From contig CAJNDS010000064.1 of assembly GCA_905221605.1 (NCBI GenBank), forward strand, positions 1 through 64,000: 64,000 nt of DNA. Direction: 5' to 3'. Both the position numbers and the translations under genes were made by a program. Each line of letters starts with the position of its first letter. The stretch's first letter is position 1. Below the pieces are notes generated by a model. The model had not been told where the DNA came from, made no database searches, and saw only the letters and a program-made list of their open reading frames with translations. The DNA is from Symbiodinium natans (Eukaryota > Sar > Dinophyceae > Suessiales > Symbiodiniaceae). This document shows positions 57,691-64,000 of the stretch, piece after piece.

Positions 57691-58238
57691 GAACAGGCAC
57701 CCCCCTCCAAATCCTCCCCCTAAACCGAAACACGTCGGCCCCCTTTTTTTGCCTGGAATGGGTACGCCCCGTAGGCCAGCGGGCGGTTCGCCAGGACCAG
57801 GGGCAGTTGAAGCCCCCCGCCCCTGCAAACCCAACCCTCATTGCTTGGGGTGCTGCGATTTGGGCGCTGCGGAATCACCATGCTCACGCGGATGCGCTGG
57901 GCCGAGCCGAGGCGGGTCGCGTAGCGTTAAACTTACGGCCACGCTTCACTCCTGCAGCTGCTTCACTGCTTCGGCGGCTCTGGACAACGGCAGCCCGGCC
58001 ACAATCAGAGGCGGCGCTGTTGGTGACAGGGGAACTGCCAATAGAAGTGCAACAAAGGGTCAAACACTGGCATAGTCAGACAGTTCAGAAAGTGTGAAAC
58101 GTCAGACCATGTCAGACCCACCTTCAGGCAGCAGGCGCCAGTCAGTTCCCTCGGCAGGTGCTGTCACCTCTGCTGCAGCCGATAGTCGCCGAAAGGGCAC
58201 ATGCCACAAGCAACTGCAGCCAAGACAACAAGAAATAC

Positions 58239-59846
58239 CTATCTTGCGCGGCAATTCGGTTCCACTCTTCTCGAGCTTTTTGCATGAGGGACAACCGAGA
58301 AGTCATCGCCAAAGCTTCCGCGGGCGAGGTCCGCAGCCTGATTTCGCCAGGTCATCACACTTGCTGCACAGCTTCCCTGATCCTGCCTGTGCTGGTGACA
58401 GTTCGGTAAAGAATACCTGAGCCGAGCCATGCTCTTGTAAACTGGGGAGTTCCAAAGGAAAGAGCACATGACATGCACCGGTTCTTAGTGCTTTCGAGTG
58501 GCTACAGCCATTTTGCCTTAGTCAGACACGATGTGCCACCAAATGGTCACACGCAAGAATGCTCAACATTTCAAAGCCGCATTTGTTGCCCATTTCTGGC
58601 CGAGCATCCCTTTGTTAAGGCTCCTGTGCTGTGAGCTGCCAGCGCAAGCCGCGTTGACTCTGATGGGAGCTGCATGGCGATGCCTTTTGGCGCAGCGGCT
58701 ACGGCTACGCCTACCGTCTGCACACTTGTTTGTTACTCTTGACCGTTTCGCCGAGGTGCAGTCGCACGCAGCAACCTTGGGGACGATGTCCGCATGTGAG
58801 AGAAACAGGCTCCCGTCCTGGGTCAAAGAGAAGTAAGAGCGAAAACACCGTAGCAGGAGCATTCTGCTTCAAGATTCCTGTGTGAAGCTTCAAACGTCGT
58901 GTGCAAGGCAGGAGAAGCTGCCACCTGCTCCATGCTGCTGCTCACCCAGCGAAGGGCCCATGTCCGGAGCAGCTCCATAGGTATCGAAACAATTCGCAGC
59001 AACCGTAGCAACCGTAGCAACCGTACTTAGCATGTCCTTGCACCTCTCCAGCCTTGACCCCCAGACAGGCTAAGCAAGTTCGGGAGGTAACTTCCCACTT
59101 CAAGCTGACTTCAAGCGCCGAGCTGAGACCCTGACTCTACGTTGAGTCATTACCGTAAATGCCTCGAGCCCAACTTGCTAACAGTATCTGTCTGCCTAGC
59201 CGAGACTAAAGCTGCAGAAAGCGCTGACAGGCACAAAAACAAACAGCACAAGACCTGTTGTTGCAGTCTACACGATGTCGCAAGAGTCTCGTTTCAGCAA
59301 GTTGAGGACGCTGTCATACCAGGGGCCAACGTCGCTGGCAAGCATGAACTAGCGCGACTGCCGGACGAGCCTCGTTAAAGGAAGCCCCTGATTGAAGTGC
59401 CTGCAGCCAACGGCACCGGTGGAGGTAGTGGTGCTTGCGGTGCTTGTTTCCAGTAGCAGCATTCCAGCATTTGCAGTGGGATGCCTTGTAAGCTGCAGCG
59501 CGGGACAAAGCATGAACAGCTGCTTCCGCAGCAGCAGGCTCGGAGACCTGAGGCTCTTTTTTTTTGGTGAATGTTAAGCGCCCATGATTTGTACTTCTTC
59601 TTATAGAATAGACCAGAAAGGCTCTGGAAACTTAAGAACTTGGTGGTGTTGTGGCAAGCTGTAGCTTCGAAAGCACCGCCAAAGCTTTAGGAGCGGCGGC
59701 CCTCTTGCGGCCCTCCCTGATCGAATGCCCTAACCTGAGATTCATCCTTCGTGCCGGCTCGAGTTTCCCTCAAAAGGAAGCTGCAAACTGTTGGGCATCC
59801 CTTGGCCAATGAAGTTCCAGCCGCAGATGCTTTTGGGTGTTCGTCT
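58239..59846 (-). CDS. Unrecognised gene, several exons
   Basis: Two exons have clear splice ends. 59735-59846 begins after CACTTTAG and ends CAG|GTTAGG, encoding HPKASAAGTSLAKGCPTVCS and FLLRETRAGTKDESQ. 58239-58337 begins after GAAATCAG and ends GATAG|GTATTT, encoding SPAEALAMTSRLSLMQKARE and EWNRIAAQD. Between them, about 58860-59000 reads IPMELLRTWALRWVSSSMEQ and about 58730-58840 reads SLTQDGSLFLSHADIVPKVA. Mostly helical; no family is recognised, and whether all belong together is inference. A 9-base unit GCAACCGTA is repeated three times at about 58998-59024. Confidence 0.4.
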
Positions 59847-60499
59847 CTAAAGTGAGGGGCCCCGATCAAAGTACCCACCAGCCGGACCCCACCGGAAAAG
59901 ACGGAGTGGACATGACAGAAGTTGATGCTATGCTGCTGGGAATTAAGGCAGGAGTTGAGGCACCGGAATGCGAAGCAGCAATCCACCAAAGGTGTGGGGC
60001 CCTTACTCGCCCTCCTCCTCGCCCGGTCTCCTGGCCTGGTCCCTGGAGTGCCCAACCCCAAAGCCTGCAGAGACCCCCAGAGATTTCGCCCGTGCCTTGG
60101 GTGGCTTTTCTCGAGGAAAAGACCGGCAATATATGCGACCTAGAGAAAGCACCGAAGCCCACTTCCCAGACAGGGCAGCGCACTTTTCATGGCGACTTTG
60201 GCTGAACTAGGCGAGATGGAAGTCCGATGAGAAAGCAGACCGGACCCACAGCCAATTAAGCATCCTTGGCAGCCTTGGCGGCCATCTCCAAGGATGAGTT
60301 GCAAGCATTTACATGGGACATGGGGGGGCCATTTTGGCTCCGAAAGGGTGACACGCTCCGAGGGCCTGTTCGGCTTTTGCCGGAAGCGACCACTTGAGTA
60401 TCCATACATTTTCCAAGGGCTTGTCCGTTCCTACCGTTGTTGTCGCGTGGGTTCAGGAAGTTTTCAGCTTCTGCGGTGTCGAGTTAGCTGGCCAGGAAT

Positions 60500-63400
60500 T
60501 GCAGTTAGAATGGAATGCACGGTGTTTTCGGCTACTCCCAGTGTCGACTCTGTCGACTCTGTTCCTAGCTGCTCTGTGGTTCGTCTGATTTTGAGCACCC
60601 TATGCTCTTGTGCTGGCAGCACCAGTCCTTCTTGCTGCCTGACCAGCCGACCTCCCAGTTGTCATCGTCATCATTGCAGTCATACCTCATGAATCCGAAA
60701 TGCTGCGATCCCCACTGCCTGGTGAGACAAAACAAACGGAACATCAGCCATAACTCAGTCATGTTTCTCTGTAGTGTCCGAGTCATCACAACCACGATCT
60801 CTGTGGAAGCAGCACCAGATCTTCTTGGCCTGCGTGCTCACAGTGCGCAGAGACTTGCTTCTCTCCCACGCCTTGCAAACACCTCAATGAAAACCCCCAG
60901 TGCAAGTACTTTGCTGCCACCTGCGACCAGCCATGGAGCCAGTTCTCATAACCGGCTTCACAATCATAGCGGGCTCCCGTTCTGTCTGGGCATCCGACTG
61001 CAGCGTGGTAGCCTCAGTGTTATTGCTGAGTAGCTTCCGCCGAATGCCGGTTGGCATTTTCATTCGTCTATCTGCAAGGGGGTCTGCTACAGAGGCCTGC
61101 AGAATGCCGTCAAAATGCAGCACCAGGCTGTTTTCTCGGAGTCCCAGCTTTGCGAATATCCCGTTGTGCAGTCCTGGGCTGGGTAGTTGTGTGGGTTGCG
61201 AGGAAACGATGGTCAGAACCAGGATGGATTTCGCTTGGGTCTCGTTTGCGCCTGGCTTATGTTTTTACATCCAAGCGTCGTACCGCTGGTCTCTGTGGTG
61301 CCCAACCTTCCGGCAATTTCAGAGCATAAAGTTGCTCACTCTTCTTATGCTGACAGCAGCGGCTTGAAATTTCACCTGGAGCAGTGCCTTTCCTTTGACA
61401 TTCTGTAGGGTGGCTACCCTCAGCAGAGCTGTTGCGCCTCAACCGACCCAGAAATCTATCTGCCAAGTTTCTCTCTCTTGCACCTACAAACCCACAAACA
61501 ACCGTTTTGAGTTGAGGCAAGCTCTGATTGAATGCCCTGCCAATGTTGCAGATGTGAGCAGATCTTGTCTAGCATAAGGAATAAACACGCGGGATCCGCA
61601 GTCTTAGAAAGTACAGTCTGAGTCTCGTATTCCAACAAGTGGGACACGGCCCAGGGATACATGGTTAGTTCATGGTGCTTACCATCTTGTCGCTATTCTC
61701 AACAATTCACAGCATGTGTTTCTACGGTATGTTGCGCAGACGAGCAGTTTTCCCACTTACCTGGAACCAGTGGTCCAAAAGAAAGGTAACTGCAAAACAT
61801 GCCAAACGGGCAGCCGTGGGAAATTGCAGGGTCTGTCCACGGTGTTCATGCGCCTCGTTAAGGCAGGTGACCCATGTTGTCACCCGTGCAAAATGCTTCT
61901 TCTGTGAGATTTGTGGGCACCTATGAAGTCTCTACTGTCTATAATTTCCGCAATGGAGTCATCCCCTCCCCCTCCTTTCCCTTTGCCCCCACACATGCCT
62001 ACGCTCTGCATCAATACTTGTCCATTTTGCAAAGTTCATAAAGTGCTTTCTTCCTCTGCCTCGTACTGAACTGGGCATCCACGGGCATAATGCATGCAAC
62101 ACCACAGCTGCTTCCTTGGTGCAACCGCAATTTTTGCATGGCGGCTTCGCATCGTTTACCGAGGGAGAAACCACTTCAGCCTAGAACTTTGACCAGGCTC
62201 CGATAGGACCATGCAGATGTCCTTGGCTCATGCTCCAAACTGTTGATTTAGCTTCGCTTGCCGTTTTCTGGAGGTGGGGGGAGGCAGGCAAAGGTGGTAA
62301 AAAAACCTTCTTGCCCAACTCAGAAACGAGATTCCCTCTGCCCAGGTCGATCTCACAGTCATACGCGTCACTGTGCAAGGAAGACCTGCAGCCGATGCCT
62401 TGGTTAGTTGGCGATTGTACAGGGACATATTTGTCATACTTTGCATGTGAGAGACCGCTAGTTTTGTCACGGGTTTAGGGATTTAGGGATTATTAGGGTA
62501 CCAACGTGCAGCCGTAGCTTCCGTGATTTTCGCAGCACCAGTTCTGCTTGCCTGGGAAGTATTCAACGCAGTTGAGCTGCAGAGGCTTTGCAGCGGGCAC
62601 CGCTGTTGCAGTTTCGGGCTTTTTCTTAGGCCCTTCGCCTGTCTTGTTTTCGACTACAGCTTTTATTTTGATGACCGTAGGCCGCAGGCCGCCGTTGATT
62701 TGCGATTGGGAGCCGCGGCGTTCTCTTGATCTTGGCTGTTTTGGCACTGGGTTTGGCATGAATTTGAGCTGAGGCACGGAGTGTCCAGGCAGTCTGCCTC
62801 ACTTCACACTCACACCACGGGGCCAGCTCACGCTCAGATCCTTGTGACTGGCGCCTACCAGCGTAAACAAATGCTGCCTGAGCTGCCAATACAAGACATC
62901 TGCATAGCAGTCGTCATCATCCGACTGGGGTCTCGATGAAGCACCGGAGAAGCCAGAGGCCTGCATCAAGAGATGACTTTAGTTTTCGCACTTGCACACA
63001 GAGGGCGTTCGCCTGTAACACCCCACCTGCGGCACCACTGTGGACTTTGGAGTTGTAGTTGGGCATCCCATCGAGTAATGGTCGCAGCACCAAGCCCTGA
63101 GCTGAGGCTTCGTGAATTTGATTTGGGCCGTGAAATGTGTTGTGCATGCTTTGGGCGGTGGAGCTGAGCAGCAGTTTTGCATGACTCCACATTGTTTCAG
63201 GATGATGGAGGCAGTCGTAAGGGACGTTGATCTGAAGCGGCTCCGATGTGGACACCTTAAGAGGCCGCTTGGCAACGTTTTGAACCAACGTTTTGAACCG
63301 CTCTGGCACACCGGCAAAGGGTTGGAAAGCTTGGGGAAGAGCTGGGGGCTACCAAGGAGCCAAAAGATCCGAGGCAACTCGCCAAGAGGAGGCAAGTGCA

Positions 63401-63650
63401 ATCGCAAGTGCAATAGCTGCCTGACGCATGCCGAACGTATGGCACGTGATACTTCAGCATCAGTGCAGACCACCTTCTCCACACAGCTGTCGTGACACTT
63501 TGTGCATGCAACTTTTAAACATGGCTCTGCCGTCCACACTGTCGGCGGGGGCTTCTTGAAGTGTGATAGTGCCAGGCAATCGAAAGCCGAAGCTGCAAAA
63601 TCACATTGCGTGCATGCAAGGAGCGAAGACAATGAGGCAGATGGCAGAGC
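60500..63650 (-). CDS. Cys-rich protein with repeated FDC...W...WCC....GC domain
   Basis: At least three copies of one motif, [YFL]-[DN]-C-x(n)-W-S-x(2,3)-[KR]-x-W-C-C-x(5)-G-C, lie on the minus strand. Copy 1 needs a GC-AG intron (63102-63180): exon up to 63181 reads YDCLHHPETMWSH, and exon 63027-63101 reads LRAWCCDHYSMGCP and ends CAG|GTGGGG. Copy 2, ending at 62502 before GTACCC, reads LNCVEYFPGKQNWCCENHG and YGC, after a Lys/Pro-rich linker (about 62610-62770). Copy 3, about 60600-60710, reads YDCNDDDDNWEVGWSGSKKD, then WCCQHKSIGC. Other exon candidates lie between: CKNCGCTKEAAVVLHALCPW (about 62060-62150), DCEIDLGRGNLVSELGKK (about 62300-62370) and LHFDGILQASVADPLADRRM (about 60920-61120). 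A Cys-rich stretch with AFDCL (about 63460-63630) may be a fourth copy. Likely extracytoplasmic because of paired Cys; function unknown. Confidence 0.6.
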
Positions 63651-63659
63651 CCAAAATTA

Positions 63660-64000
63660 TCCACTTGTATCGTTCAAAGAATGAAGCCTGATCCTGTCCG
63701 TCTGACGGGTTGAATTGAAAGACAAGGCAAAGAATGCGAACTCTACCAACGCATTATGGCTTTTCATGGCGGACCATGATGGGGTAATAGGCAGTACATT
63801 CAGGTCGGGGGGGTCACGGGCCCATTTTTTTGCGTCGTCAACAGTGAGCTTTACAGATTCCTCCTCCCCCCCCTTCCTTCCCCAGGTCCTGGGTGGAGTG
63901 GGCTACGAACACTGCCGCCAGGTTGGGGTTCTGGCTCTGGACGTACCTAAGCTATGTGCTCCAACCAACGTCCCGAAGTTTCGGCGAGAATACGTGAACT
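63660..64000. other. Right flank, no gene seen
   Basis: No frame of note. It contains a short G run (63807-63813) and a CCTCCCCCCCCTTCC stretch near 63864-63880. Confidence 0.4.

Noticed and set aside
59040-59110. Possible small RNA gene
   Set aside because: No tRNA box pattern, 5S or snRNA signature could be supported by eye.

Overview
The window reads as nuclear DNA of a dinoflagellate, most likely of the Symbiodiniaceae type. This is an inference from four things seen in the sequence. Coding DNA is cut into short exons. Several introns only join in frame if they start with GC instead of GT. Nearly every convincing coding stretch from 0.5 to 63.6 kb lies on the minus strand, as expected of dinoflagellate unidirectional gene arrays. 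The protein families and the heavy simple-repeat load (CA, CAGA, GA, TAG, CT, poly-C) also fit. No bacterial operon, CRISPR array, tRNA or rRNA was found.

Recognisable genes, all on the minus strand, are: a frameshifted LamG-like fragment (0.5-0.95 kb); WD40-like exons (about 2-2.5 kb); a prolyl 4-hydroxylase (2.76-3.8 kb); a type II membrane GT31-like glycosyltransferase (12.0-14.5 kb); a kelch-repeat protein with a Cys-rich C-terminal exon (38.8-42.2 kb); an apparently intronless secreted protein with a WSC-like domain and a helical middle (46.5-48.3 kb); a long alanine-rich helical-repeat protein (48.75 to about 51.7 kb) with similar exons at 32.7-38.1 kb; a small membrane protein (52.9-53.2 kb); and a Cys-rich gene at 60.5-63.6 kb built from repeats of a Trp-Cys-Cys motif. 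Between them are many exon-like stretches that look translated but that I cannot name; they are given as unnamed coding clusters. One candidate first exon lies on the plus strand at 25.4 kb.

The repeat landscape is the other main content. A C-rich block at 9.1-10.2 kb is bounded by TA-rich tracts and inverted copies of a CCGCCGACCCC motif, which also flanks a (TAG)n tract at 23.4-23.75 kb. At 21.1-23.4 kb lies an AT-rich element of nested inverted and direct repeats with no transposase, like a foldback element. There is a 640-base polypurine tract (24.1-24.8 kb), a GAAGCTTCAG-type minisatellite (28.8-29.5 kb), a 107-base tandem repeat (34.6-34.8 kb), a duplicated 0.4-kb block (53.96 and 54.93 kb), and a 1.7-kb CA/CAGA/CACG array that starts at the edge of one duplicate copy and contains a 100-N assembly gap (56582-56681).

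The genes do not form an evident pathway. Hydroxylase, glycosyltransferase, lectin-like, WSC-like and Cys-rich proteins all point to the secretory route or cell surface, but neighbouring genes in dinoflagellate arrays are often unrelated. Exon boundaries were read by eye from splice motifs and frame, and only those stated as exact positions should be taken as such.
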